Positions 45,420-57,320 of a stretch of 64,000 nucleotides of DNA are shown one piece after another. The notes below the pieces were generated by a model. It saw only the letters and a list, made by a program, of their open reading frames with translations. It did not search any database and was not told where the DNA came from. The translations under genes and the position numbers were made by a program. The DNA comes from Prostheceraeus crozeri. Its lineage: Eukaryota > Platyhelminthes > Polycladida > Euryleptidae. The stretch spans positions 170,001-234,000 of the forward strand of contig CAJQUW010007848.1 in NCBI GenBank assembly GCA_907163375.1, in the 5' to 3' direction. How positions within the stretch are numbered: position 1 is the first letter of the stretch; each line of letters opens with the position of its first letter.

Positions 45420-45961
45420 ATGGCGACCAAATAACTGCAGCTTCTAGTATAAAGCTCCTTGGTGTGACAATAAGCAACAACCTAACTTGGAACAAACATG
45501 TTGAAGATCTCGTGAAGAAAGCTAACAAGCGAATCTATTTCCTTGTTCAGATAAAAAGAGCAAGATTTTCTCAAATTGACCTTGTTCATTTCTACTGTGC
45601 GTCGATCCGAAGCTTACTAGAATATGCTGCCCCTGTTTGGCATTACGGACTTTCCAAGAAGTGTTCAGACCTGTTGGAAGGAGTTCAAAAACGGGCTTTG
45701 AAAATGATATGTGGAATACGCTACCAAGACCATAGCTATAATTATGAAAATATACTTGAAGTCTGTAAGCTGCAAAAACTGTGTGATAGACGAGAGCTAT
45801 TGTGCCGGAAAGCAATGCTGAATCTCTCCAGTGACCTGAAGCAGAAGATTCCTCAGAAGAGCGAATATTCGAGGAGATTACGACGGACCACAACGACAAT
45901 ACGGACGAGAACTGAGCGATATCGTAGATCTTTTTTACCTTCTACAGTGAAATTTTTATGA
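45395..45961 (+). pseudogene. LINE C-terminal (thumb) region of the 42736 element
   Basis: 188 codons: SSIKLLGVTISNNLTWNKHV, KKANKRIYFLVQIKRA, RSLLEYAAPVWHYGLS and a basic tail ending RSFLPSTVKFL. Overlaps the previous frame by 25 bases, consistent with a single-base indel. The 3' untranslated region ends AATAAA (46016-46021) followed by (AC)n to about 46037, the element's microsatellite tail. Confidence 0.88.
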
Positions 45962-46037
45962 TTGTACATGTGCCTTTTTTATTGTAAAACTATCAGCCCT
46001 GCTGTAATTTTCGGAAATAAAGACACACACACACATA

Positions 46038-47924
46038 CAACATACACATTCATCTTATCTCCCAAAATGAGTGCATGCACATTGTTTGTACATGTAAATG
46101 TAAAAAGTGAAAATATAAAGTTTTGATGCGAATCAATCTGTGATATGAAAACCACAGAGTGATGCAAAATACATATTACCATTCGAAAGATTGCATTCGG
46201 AATGCTTCGCAACCTTGTCTTTCTTGCGAATAAGTCATTAGAAAGAGACATTGTAAAGATAGAAAAATGCAATAATAGATTAACTATATTACGTTCAAAT
46301 TTCAAATTGCTATTTATCGTGCTAAAATTAACGTAGAATATTATACTTATAACATCATATAGACATGATGAGCAAAAGCTTGCAGAAATCCTGTAGTTGT
46401 AATGAACAATTTTTGAAGAGTCAAAAAATATACATTGATTCATATAAAATGAAAAAAATTGAAAATACACATTTTAAATTTGAATTTTTGGTGTGAAGGT
46501 CTTCGAATCATGCAAAATAGGCACTACCATTCGAAAAGGAGACTCGAAATATTTAGTAACCTTGTTTTTAAAACGCTTTATGCATCGGAACATGGAAAAT
46601 TTGGGGGGGGCGTTCCTACGACGCTAAAAATCGCCCGGTCCTGATAGAGATAAGAACCTTGCAGTCTGTTTCATCCTCCGTCATGAATCGTAGCAAATTG
46701 AAGATTTTCAGCCGTCGTCTGGGTTAAATTATCTTTTTTAAAAGCAGCCAAAGATGACCTAAATTTTCAAAAATTACAATTTCAACCAAGGGACTCACAG
46801 AATTCCATGCTAACTAAAGCTTTTCACATCTTAACATGCTATCGAAATCAAATCATTGTACTCCTCAAGATCAACTCATATCCTCCAAATGCAAGTCCCA
46901 AAGTAACTGAAATACGAAAAGTAGCCTAGACTTTTGAGCGGATTATCTTAAGTGAGAGAGATGGAGTCTCTACATTTTCTTAACTACATTGTCAACAGAC
47001 AATCGAAGCCATCTCACACGCTTGACATTTTTGCGTGATCTGCTGAAATGTAGACAAGTCTTGGCCACTTTCGCATTTCAGTTGCTAAAGAAGAAGCTTT
47101 TAGAGGATTAGAATTGATTTTGAGAAGTCTTTTCTGTGGCATTGGTAGTGAACCAGATAATGCAGGTGAGGGTATGAAAATATGAAAATTGACAGTTTTG
47201 GATAATCGGCTGAATTCTGTGACATCTTTGGTAGAATTTGAAGATTTGGCTCATTACTGTCTTCGTTCAGAAAAGACACAAATGAAAATTCTGATCTCGC
47301 GGCGATCCATGACTGCGGATGAAATATGCTTTGTCCTCACACGACCTTCGTACAGGCAATGGTGAAGGCGTGGGTACTGTGCAGGAAACTAAGAACTTTA
47401 ATGTAGCTGTTTTCAGACATGGCCTGATTTCGTAATATGCACTCATTTAGACAGCGTCTGTCGTCTTACGAAATTACGATGGACTGTGACAACGGCTAAC
47501 AAAGATCGATGATAGAAAATATAGAAATGAAACATAAGTCTTAACAAATTGTGTGAATTTTCAGTTATTGCAATAGTTATGACGCTCAGTGTATTGATGT
47601 CGGTCCTATGATTGGCTGCGCAATGGTGCCTGCCCTATTAGCTAGTTTGTTTTTTATCTTACAATGGATATTAGAAGCAATTACAGAAAATGGCACACGA
47701 ATTAGGTAGGCTTGCATAATTATTTTCCAAAAAGGCCTCCCACTTCGATTCTTGTTAGCACGAAGATCATTCATTCGATTCATTCGAAGAAAATTCATTC
47801 GATCTCTTGCTTCGCTGCAGGACGGTCGGATTTCTAGCGACTTCTGGTGAATACTGTTTGGTCGTTCTTTCATCTGACATCTACCATCTAGTGCTTTGCA
47901 TGCAATTATGCTGATATCTATTGT
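46038..47924. other. Intergenic, little recognised
   Basis: It may include the 5' untranslated region of the LINE that starts at 47925. A hydrophobic plus-strand peptide at 47608-47700 (GPMIGCAMVPALLASLFF) ends at a GTAGG donor-like site, but I could not place it in a family. A short CATTCGATT repeat is at 47768-47805. Confidence 0.35.
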
Positions 47925-50738
47925 ATGGGTCGCATTCAATATTCTAAAGATGAACTGTTGCAATTGCGTGGACAATGTTTACATGTGAGCAGGACTGTGA
48001 GGCTGAGGCTCTTCTTCTTTGGTGTTTATATCCAACATATTCCTGTCGTTATCTCGAAAAGGCGCTCTTATGTTAATCGCGAGTATCATGCTCTCAAGGA
48101 TGTTCATAGATCTATTGTTCCGGTGCCCGTTTCAAGTGGTTCTCGACAGCCTAAGAAGAGGAGATATCCTCATCCGAAGACTTTTATTCTCTCCAACGTG
48201 CGATCTATTTTGAGCAAGTATGATGAAGTTCACCAAATGCTTCTATCTTCTCGTCCTGATGTTTGTGTTTTTACTGAATCTTGGCTTCACTCCCTTGTAC
48301 CAGATGAAGCACTTGCTGTACCTGGATTTACCATATTCCGCCGTGATAGGTTGGGCCGCAACGGAGGCGGTATCATTTGCTACGTTCCTTCCAACTTAGA
48401 ATGTGATCTCATCGACCATCGCGCTATTTCCACATGTGATTCGGAGTTCCTGGTTATGTACATTCAAGAGTTCCATCTTTTTCTAGTGTGTGTATATCAC
48501 CCTTTTTGGAATGATACTTCTTCAAATGATGCAGCGATATCAAGCATTACGGACTTGATTGATTATGGTATAATGCGCTTTGGTATAAATCTTCGTATTG
48601 TTTTGTGTGGAGATTTCAATGGTCTACGTAGTCAGTATACTTCGATATCTAATTTGTGCCACCTGACGCCGCTTGTCGATTTTTCAACTCGTGACACAAA
48701 CTGTTTGGATCAACTTTTTTCGAATTTTTCTACTGGTATCAAATGTACATCCCAGCTACCTATCGGGCGATCTGATCATTCAGTTGTTATGTGGAAACCA
48801 TCTCAAGTTACTCGTCCATCTACTGTCAAAGTTACTGTAAGAAAGTTTTCTCGCTCGAATACTGCTGGGTTCTATTCGGCTATGTCCAACTACAACTGGC
48901 TTGGTTTAACTCAAAGTGTCGGAGATTTAAATGATGCTGCGGCTTTATTTTGTGATAGTGTTTATCATCTGTATGATTTTTTCTTTCCTTCGCGCACTGT
49001 TCGTGTTCGCTCGGACGATCCACCTTGGATGAAGATGTCGCTTAAGATCTTGATAGATGACCGTGACAGGGCATTTTCATGTGGTCAGACTGCCAAGTAT
49101 TACCGACTGCGTACTGAAGTTATCAATCATGTACGCCAACTCAAAATGAATTTCATTAAATCTGCCTCTTCTGGTGGTAGCGCAACAGTATGGAAATCAC
49201 TGCGTGTTCTCGGTAGATGCCCTAAAGTTAGGAAGTTTGCTCAAAATATTTCAGCGCACGACTTCAACAGCTACTTTGCTTCAAACTTTCAGAGTGAATC
49301 AGTGTCTGTAACTTCTTTCATTACTGACTCTCAGTCGTGTCCTTCTGTTAATTTGAATGAAGTTTTCAAAATGTTGTGTTCCGTTCCTAGGAAGAGTTCC
49401 GGGCCGGACGGTATCCCACCCTGGGTGTTGAGTGATTGTGCTGATTTTATTTGTCCTGCAATCACCTATCTGTTTAATAGAAGTCTTAGGGAAGGATTTG
49501 TTCCTATTTGCTTTAAAATGTCTAATGTAACTCCTGTTCCTAAATGCGACCGCCCAGTTGATGTATCCAGTTTCCGTCCAATTTCTATTTTACCTATTTT
49601 ATCTAAAGTTTTAGAGAAGATTGTATGTAGGAAGTACATTTTCCCGTCAGTAAAGAGTAAAGTTGACAAGAATCAATTTGCTTACATTCCACGTCCCGGT
49701 TCTGGAGTGACTTCAGCATTAGTTTTGACCTATCACAAAGTTCTTCAATTTTTGGACAAATCTTCTGGTGGTGTTCGTATCATGTCAGCTGACTTTTCAA
49801 AGGCTTTCGATAAATTGTTACATTCAAATATTGTTTCTGCCTGTTTGAACTTTGGCTTACCAAAATTTATTGTAAACTGGATTTCGAGCTTCCTATCAGA
49901 TAGAAAACAACGTGTCTGTCTGAACAATCAGATGTCTTGTTGGAGCCCTGTCACTAGCGGGGTTCCACAGGGAAGTGTTTTGGGCCCTGTCTTGTTCTGT
50001 TTGGCAACAGATTCACTTACTGCTGTCTGCCCAAACACATGTGTTCTTAAGTATGCAGATGATGTCACCTTTTTACATTTTGTTAATAACAGTGTTTTTG
50101 ATGACAATTTGCAAATGGAATTTGATAATTTGATCAGGTGGTCTGCTGACGTTCATCTGCCTCTTAATTTCAAAAAGTGCTCTGTCATGGATATCATAAC
50201 CAGGAAAAACATGCATTTGTTAGATGTGAGCTTGCCGGATGGTACATTTCTGAAACGTGTCTCATCCCTTCGTTTACTTGGTGTAACTTTCTCGAATAAC
50301 ATGTGTTGGGATGCTCATTTTGACAGTATTATTAAAAAAGCGAATAAGCGATTGTACATTATGTACAATTTACGGAGGTCTGGATGTCCTAAGTTTCTTA
50401 TGTTTCGATCATACATTGCCTTTATTCGCTCCTTGCTTATGTTTGCATTTCCTGTTTTCTGTAATGCGCCTCAATTTCTGTTAAAAATGATTATTCGTTT
50501 AGAGCGCAGAGTTTTCAAAATTATTGGCTCTAGTGATTTTCCCACTTTTATGGATGTCGCTGAAAAAATGTGTGCAAAAATGATGCTTTCCATACAAAGG
50601 ACAGATTCACACCCTTTACGTGAATTATTTAAGTCTCATCACAACCGTTTGAGCCGCTCAACTTTGCAATCGAATCTCCGTCCACCTTTTGCTAAAACTG
50701 TCCGCTTCAGCTCTTCATTCATAAAATATTGTAAATGA
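47925..50738 (+). CDS. Intact LINE polyprotein: APE endonuclease plus reverse transcriptase
   Basis: 937 uninterrupted codons. The start MGRIQYSKDELLQLRG resembles the usual N-terminus of such ORFs. Endonuclease: FILSNVRSILSKYDEV (from about residue 87), VFTESWL, LCGDFNG (GDFNG from residue 229) and GRSDHS (SDH at 283-285). Reverse transcriptase: SSGPDGIPPWVL, SFRPISILPILSKVLE, MSADFSKAFDK (Asp near 623), SGVPQGSVLGPV (from 678), LKYADDVTF (YADD at 710-713), LRLLGVTFSNNMCWD and a thumb ending FSSSFIKYCK. All key catalytic residues are present, so it could be active. It nicks target DNA and copies its RNA there. Jockey/CR1/L2 superfamily; no ORF1 or Cys-rich gag is seen upstream, so either one ORF is normal or the 5' end is missing. 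Confidence 0.95.
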   Translation: MGRIQYSKDELLQLRGQCLHVSRTVRLRLFFFGVYIQHIPVVISKRRSYVNREYHALKDVHRSIVPVPVSSGSRQPKKRRYPHPKTFILSNVRSILSKYDEVHQMLLSSRPDVCVFTESWLHSLVPDEALAVPGFTIFRRDRLGRNGGGIICYVPSNLECDLIDHRAISTCDSEFLVMYIQEFHLFLVCVYHPFWNDTSSNDAAISSITDLIDYGIMRFGINLRIVLCGDFNGLRSQYTSISNLCHLTPLVDFSTRDTNCLDQLFSNFSTGIKCTSQLPIGRSDHSVVMWKPSQVTRPSTVKVTVRKFSRSNTAGFYSAMSNYNWLGLTQSVGDLNDAAALFCDSVYHLYDFFFPSRTVRVRSDDPPWMKMSLKILIDDRDRAFSCGQTAKYYRLRTEVINHVRQLKMNFIKSASSGGSATVWKSLRVLGRCPKVRKFAQNISAHDFNSYFASNFQSESVSVTSFITDSQSCPSVNLNEVFKMLCSVPRKSSGPDGIPPWVLSDCADFICPAITYLFNRSLREGFVPICFKMSNVTPVPKCDRPVDVSSFRPISILPILSKVLEKIVCRKYIFPSVKSKVDKNQFAYIPRPGSGVTSALVLTYHKVLQFLDKSSGGVRIMSADFSKAFDKLLHSNIVSACLNFGLPKFIVNWISSFLSDRKQRVCLNNQMSCWSPVTSGVPQGSVLGPVLFCLATDSLTAVCPNTCVLKYADDVTFLHFVNNSVFDDNLQMEFDNLIRWSADVHLPLNFKKCSVMDIITRKNMHLLDVSLPDGTFLKRVSSLRLLGVTFSNNMCWDAHFDSIIKKANKRLYIMYNLRRSGCPKFLMFRSYIAFIRSLLMFAFPVFCNAPQFLLKMIIRLERRVFKIIGSSDFPTFMDVAEKMCAKMMLSIQRTDSHPLRELFKSHHNRLSRSTLQSNLRPPFAKTVRFSSSFIKYCK

Positions 50739-50880
50739 CCTGTACATTGTATTTAATTTGTAAGTTTTATTTTGTTTTTATTTTTCATCTCATTCATTTC
50801 ATGTCATGTCAATTGAAAATATGTCATGCGTTCACCGAATACTTACTGTGAAGCAATAAAGAGATTATTTATTTATTTAT
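50739..50880 (+). terminator. 3' untranslated region and tail of the intact LINE
   Basis: AATAAA at 50855-50860 followed by GAGATT and an (ATTT)n tail ending at 50880. The same AATAAAGAGATTAT ending occurs in the truncated minus-strand copy at 38593-38947. Confidence 0.8.
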
Positions 50881-51085
50881 CACTTAGTAGTCGGGAGCAA
50901 GGACCGGTATCATTTCAGTCTACCAATTGCCAGTGTGTGGTGTTGACGTGTGATTCTGACTGCTCGTACTCTATGAAGTTTTGTGTCAGCCAAACTCTTT
51001 ACTCACTGGGTCATGACTTTGGCTATTCTGCGTTAATATATTCGAAATGGATCACAAATACTATGGATAACCGCACCTGTTTACA

Positions 51086-51728
51086 GGGATTATAATGAAT
51101 TATTTGAATTTCAATTAATTGATTGCTCATTAATTCCAATTATCAATTAGTTGAGTGCATGAATGTCGCATGTCAATTAACTGATTGACTCATATTCCTA
51201 TTACTATAAATTGCATACTCATAAGAGATTTCTGTTTGCTGCTTCGTTCGCAATTGTCTATTAGATCTATATTAGTCGGATACTCAATGGATAATTTTAT
51301 GAGTCTTCACTATCGATTGAAGGAGTTATCCGACACGTAGTGCTTGATCATGAAGAAGCTCGCACTGAGTGTTCCAATATCTGGACAATTTCTGTTTATA
51401 AATAATCTACTACTCGCACGGAAGACTGTCTTTGACAACAAGACGCGACACGCGCACACTCGCTTCCAAATCAGGGATTCATTCATTATTCAACAACTAT
51501 TACAACAAGTATCAAAGTGATATGCGAGGTGTCCAATGTCTTATAGGATTCATCAACCTATAGATTCATTGATGTCAATTTATTATTGATTGCTCATTCA
51601 TTATGATTAATTGGTTACATAGAATTTCAATTCTAATTAATTAATTGCTTTGTAATTGCAACTTCAGTTAATTGACAGAAGAGATCATTTAAATTGCAAT
51701 CAATTTTTGATAATTCCTGCCCGTTCAA
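51086..51728. mobile_element. AT-rich MITE-like element, copy 1
   Basis: Left end CAGGGATTATAATGAATT, right end in reverse complement CAGGAATTATCAAAAATTG. Both are followed by AATTAATTG/AATTGCAATT-rich sequence. A related element with similar inner ends is at 58799-59508. No coding frame. Confidence 0.45.
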
Positions 51729-52116
51729 TTTGAAATGGGCATAGTCACTTTTTGCTATATGTTTGATTTACATGTCGCATAGATAATGTATGGACATAAA
51801 CAATAGACAAGTCATCACTCTGTTCAATGTTGATAGCAGTTCTATAATGTAATCAAACTTTATTGTGGAAGTCTGTGCTGCAGGGAAGATAGCAATTCAT
51901 AATTCTCCGATAGTAAAAATATGATAAATAGCAGCAGATGTTGAAAATAGCATCCATTATGCAAGCATGTAACACGAGCAAACATCAAATTTTGCTGCAT
52001 TACTCATATTGCCTTCACTAATTCATCTCAACTAAGTAGTAAGTTCTATAGCTGAAGATCACCACTAAAAGACAATTTTCTTTCTCTAGCGCGCTGTGAG
52101 AGTATGTTTGTTTCGT

Positions 52117-52155
52117 ATTCCCGGGATCCCGAAATCTCGGAATTGCAATCCCCAC
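52117..52155 (-). repeat. GGATTGCAAT..GGGATCCCGGG motif, copy 2
   Basis: In reverse complement it reads GGATTGCAATTCCGAG and TCGGGATCCCGGGAATA. The plus-strand copy at 37983-38008 reads GGATTGCAGTCCCGGGATCC. The shared word suggests termini of one dispersed, possibly hAT-like, element. Confidence 0.4.
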
Positions 52156-52957
52156 AACAAGCGACACTAGTTCACCATAGATTAATTAAAGGCTGAGAAT
52201 GCAAGCTCTCGAATAATGTATGGCATGTTGGTGTGCGACACGAATGGAAGGCAATTGATTGAATTCCAACATAATTTAGGAGGTCAATTTTTTATGACTT
52301 GCTCTGATCTTTTAGTTCCAGTAGCTCTGATATTTTAGTTCTCTTCTCTACAGCGCGATTCTGACAATTTTGGATACATGCATTTTGCTGCTCGGAAGTC
52401 TAGACTAAATTCATTTCAGTACTTCATGCAATTTCCGAGACTGAGATCATGTCGAATTCGTTTAATGAAAGATAACTGCGTAGAAAAAGTAGGAGCGAAA
52501 ATAGCTGGTTTAAATTTGGAATAAATTCCAATTCATGTGCAGTTGTCTCTTTCTGACTAAGACGTTAGGAAAGCTACCTAAAGACACTTAGCAAAGCAAG
52601 ATGAGAGATGCGATAACTGAGCGACGGGATATCTGTGCGGTAGAGGCAAATGCAAGACAGTCAATGACATTGATTCCGTAATTCTATGACGTTGTTCACT
52701 ACCTTTGCAAGCTGGGCTAAAACAACTCACAATTAGATTGTTTGAGAGGTTCGGTTTATCAGAAGTGCAATCTGCAACTTTTCGATAGCCATGGGAACTC
52801 TTCAAGAGGACAGAAGGAGAATAAACAAAATTGTCTTCAACGCTGGCGGAATTCTGTGAATTTCTTTATACGTTCCATTCATCAGGATTAGTTAAGAATC
52901 AATTAAGGATATTTGGCAGTGTATTTTTGTCACTTCCACTCCAGCCATTCTTTCAAT

Positions 52958-53470
52958 CCTCTTCCATCCTGACCCTTCTCAATCCATTCCATCCTGACCC
53001 TTCTCTATCCATTCCATCCTGACCCTTCTCAATCCATTCCATCCTGACCCTTCTCTATCCATTCCATCCTGACCCTTCTCTATCCATTCCATCCTGACCC
53101 TTCTCTCAATTAAATCCATCAAAGACATACTCAATCCATTCTATCCTAACCCTTCTCTCAATTAAATCCATCAAGGACATACTCAATCCATTCCATCCTA
53201 ACCCTTCTCTCAGTCCATTCCATCCTGACCCTTCTCTATCCATTCCATCCTGACCCTTCTCTCAATTAAATCCATCAAGGACATACTCAATCCATTCTAT
53301 CCTAACCCTTCTCTCAATTAAATCCATCAAGGACATACTCAATCCATTCCATCCTAACCCTTCTCTCAGTCCATTCCATCCTGACCTTTCTCCATCCATT
53401 CCATCCTGACCCTTCTCTCAATTAAATCCATCCAGGACATACTCTATCCATTCCATCCTGAACCTTTTCT
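52958..53470 (+). repeat. Minisatellite with 25-bp units and a 156-bp higher-order repeat
   Basis: Unit A is CCATTCCATCCTGACCCTTC plus TC(A/T)AT; unit B is CAATTAAATCCATCAAGGAC plus ATACT, also 25 bp. After several A units the array switches to a B-A-B-A-A-A pattern. The first B of each block starts at 53107, 53263 and 53419, an exact 156-bp spacing, so the block duplicated as a whole. Confidence 0.9.
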
Positions 53471-56400
53471 GGGTACATAAAATCACATGTATCGCAGTAT
53501 TCGAGTATTGATTTTAGTTAAACTGTGTGTATATGCATGGATACGTTCAAATCGTGCAGTCGTGTAGTTGACCAAAGAGTGATAGCATTTATTCACTGAA
53601 TGCTTTCATTGAAAGATGGGATACAGTTTGCTTTTTTCAAGATTGACACATTTTCTTTAAGTTTACTGCATAGCTGTTTCATCGCAATGGGTGGTGGCTG
53701 TATGAATCCATAGCAGAGGTGTTCAACAAGTTTTACATCCAGATAGTTTTGGCAGAAAGTCATTTAATGCGTCAATTGTGGCTTTTTGGTCAACAATTGC
53801 AAATTTAGTTGTTATAAAGGTGTCACATCACATTGGACCGTATATTTCATTTGTTTATCAATGCAGATTATTGAGTGAAAATACATGTAAAAGTTATACA
53901 TTATCGGATGCAAGCCTCCAAACGTCATGATCATCAGCCTCATAAACGTCAGTTATCAGTAATGACCAGTATCAGTATTTATCAGTACATGCATGTTTAC
54001 GTTTCTTTGGTTCCTGCAACTCTGGAAAACTATGAATAAATGCAAAATATATATTTGATTGAAGAAGCAAGTTTTACCATTCCTTTTCGACAACAACAGA
54101 CGAGAATCTTACAAAAACAAAAGTTGTTAGAAATAAGCATTTGCACGCAGAAATATCGTTCTTGAGCATTATACTAAATCTGGCACTGGATGAGGAAGGC
54201 TGTATATCATAAATTAACGTGTTTCTGTGTCACGAATGTGCAGTTATGACATCACGATGCTTTGAACAACCAACATGCATAACAATATTTACTAAGTTTG
54301 TAAGCCTGAATGGAGAAAACAGTATTCCATCGCTTGTGGATCATTGTGAATTCCTTGAAAACGCTGCGATCGCCAAGATTCCTTCAGATAATTTAATATT
54401 AGGAATTAACATTATTGGCCACAAATTTTTTGGTAGCTAACTTAAGTTAATAACATAGTTGAGATAACATAGGCATGCTAACTTGACATTGTCTGTGTCT
54501 TTTTTGTGGGAGATAAGACCATTGGTAAGCGTCACTCAAGCTGCTAGTCCAGTCGCCCATCACGAGTTTTTGCAGGAAGCGAGGCAGAAAATAAGACACA
54601 GAATGATGTAAAACCTGCCGAGTTCTGCTTGGTTTCTTTTCTTGTTAGACAATATCAAGAAAAAACACAGTCAAATCTAATGGGAAAATTTTTCGGAAAA
54701 ATGACAATTGTCTGCGTTTTCTCTGATTAAGTCAGAAGTGCTAACAGGCATAGGACAGGCATATGATGTGCTCAAGTCATTCAATCTCTAGATTCAGATA
54801 TCTTTGTCTATGAAGCAATAAGCATCTAGATTTTCTACAAGCATCTTGAAATGGGAAAACAGAGATAAAAATATGTAATCTTTAGCATTTAGATAACATT
54901 TTAGCACAAGCTTGATGCTTTTACCACACTCATCTCGCATACATCACCGATCAGAGGCATGATAATAACACATATGCATGTATGTAGAATGCGACCTGAA
55001 GACATTCCATCCCAACACAGTGGCTGTAGACTTAGTAATCCTCACTTAATCAGATCAAATATCGAAATTCTCATTTTGTTGAATTGAAGTTATGTATGTT
55101 GCATCTCGGGGGGCTTCAGAATTGATGCTGTTGGTGCATAATCTCCTACTCAACGGAAATTGTAGTTCTAGCATGGTCAGGAATATAATGTCCTTTGATA
55201 GCTGAAGGATTTGTCAATTGGGATGACTTTCTGTCTTGCAAATGGTTTGACACAACTCGACGATTGATTTTGACATCCTAATGCTGAATCTACCTATCCA
55301 AAAGCACGAATATCAAAGTACGTGTTTGAATAATCTGTTTTTATGACCACCTCAATGCTGCTTAGAGTAGAACTACTGATGAAATTTACTGTCAGTCATC
55401 AATCAAATCCTACATTTTACGATTGACATTGGAATGATTTTCTCAAAGAAATGATTTGAATCAATGACAGCAGATTTGAATTGGTAAGTCAGATAGTTGG
55501 AATTCCAAGAACGTAGCGTATTTTGTTGTCAAGAGAAAGCAGGTGGGAAGGACATGCATGAATGTGGAATTTTCATCATTACGTCTCGAATCTACTTTTG
55601 ATCGTCATTAAATTCTTTCATTCGCTCCTCCACCCACATGTTGTCTCTAATCTGGACTGTTAAATCTCTCTCCTACTTTCTGGCATTCTCTGAGTCACAG
55701 AATTCGTCAACCAACTCTTGCTGTCTTTGTTTGAATAGAAGGGAAACCTCGTGCAATGAAGTGAAACACTGTATAGGCAATATACCATAGAAATCCGAAT
55801 TCTCGGTTTGTTGAAGTTAGTGAGAGTAGAGTGCACAATATCTGTTTGATGATGGTAATTTCAGCCGCTCGACTATGCGCCGATTGCTAGATCTTTAGAA
55901 GTTTTAGAAGAATAAGCAAATTAGTGAAACATGCAACAGTTGTAGATTCTTGCCATGAGGCGATGATCTATTGCAAGTTATTTTGTCAGAATACGTTTAT
56001 ATATAAAAAGAAATGACAATAAACGTGAATATTTACGAAGCATAGAGTAGGTATATTAAGTAGAGTAGCAACTCAACATTTATTAAATCCCCAATGTGTA
56101 TACGGCTTCGATTTTATTAAATGAACTCGAGGTGAATACAGTTGGAATTGTCTCCAAATGTGAGATATGCACATTTATGCAGTTTTGAAGAAATTACAAC
56201 GGAATGACTGATCATGATAATATACTGCAGAAGGAATGATGGCATTTTACAGATCCTCCGTGTCATGACAGCCTTGGAGAGGCAATGTTTGTTAAATTAG
56301 CAATTCGATGGGCTGCTATTACTTTCATGCTCAACCTCAAGAGAATTTTCTTAAGCGTGATCATATCATAAGCAACCTGCCACTGGTAGAGCAAAATAAC

Positions 56401-57250
56401 ATAATCAAAGACAATGATTTCATTTAACTTTGAAAGATGTGAATGGGTGTACATTACCATTCAGATTCAAGAAGTGGAACATAAATTTGGTGGATCATAA
56501 ATTAATGCCGATGAAAATAGAATTAAAAACATGACATTTCAGCCAAGACAACACAATAACATCTCGACTTTTTCATGAAGACTTCCATTATAATGCCGTT
56601 CATTAGATTTCCTTGATCATCAGCATAACTTCCGCTTAGTTGCGATGCTTGTTAGCGAATGTTCATTCCCTCTGATATCCAACTACTTAAATTATATATT
56701 GTTTCATACTACTTATAAGGGGCGTCATGTCGGTAACATATAAAATATAAATTGAAAAAAATTTAACTTTTTCAAAACTGCTCAAATAATTTTTTGGATC
56801 ACATGAACGTAATCTCGGTAAAAAACTGAATCTTTTCATATAAAATATCAAATAAATATTTGGAGGATTAAAAATATATTGCAACTACCGTATTTCTTAT
56901 GACACAACCCGGGCCTCTAAAACTGCCTTGGCTTCAAGTAGAAAATGGATTAAAACAGTCACAATGAAACAATACCAAGGGTAGCCTACTTTTGCTATAT
57001 CCCCACCAAATACCTAGCCATTACTGCCAATAATGCTAATAAGTAGTACTTGTATGACATATGAAGTTTCAATATATTCGATGTTTATGATATCAAAGAT
57101 GACTCATATTTGTAGGATTCTGTACTCAAATTGAAAATCAAAGTACTTCGTTAAAAGGCTATCACACAAAATGTTGGCTAAAGTTGCACAATCCATACCT
57201 TCAAAAGAGTGCTTTTCAAAATATGTCATGAATTTGATTTTTCAGTGACC
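53471..57250. other. No gene recognised
   Basis: AT-rich. Short frames (for example 54219-54440 plus, 56263-56460 minus) have no family similarity. The only known repeat is the fragment at 56006-56045 related to 39103-39262. Confidence 0.4.
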
Positions 57251-57320
57251 TCTATAATGATCACGTTTGAAAGAAATGCGGTGCAAAAAAGAAAAATCAG
57301 CATTCTGTTGATCGTTTCTA

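Noticed and set aside
47565-47705. Hydrophobic peptide (GPMIGCAMVPALLASLFF) with AG and GT splice-like borders, recalling an SLC4 or other transporter helix
   Set aside because: The match is short and hydrophobic, later residues do not follow the SLC4 pattern, and no neighbouring exon of such a gene is seen. Left as an intergenic remark.
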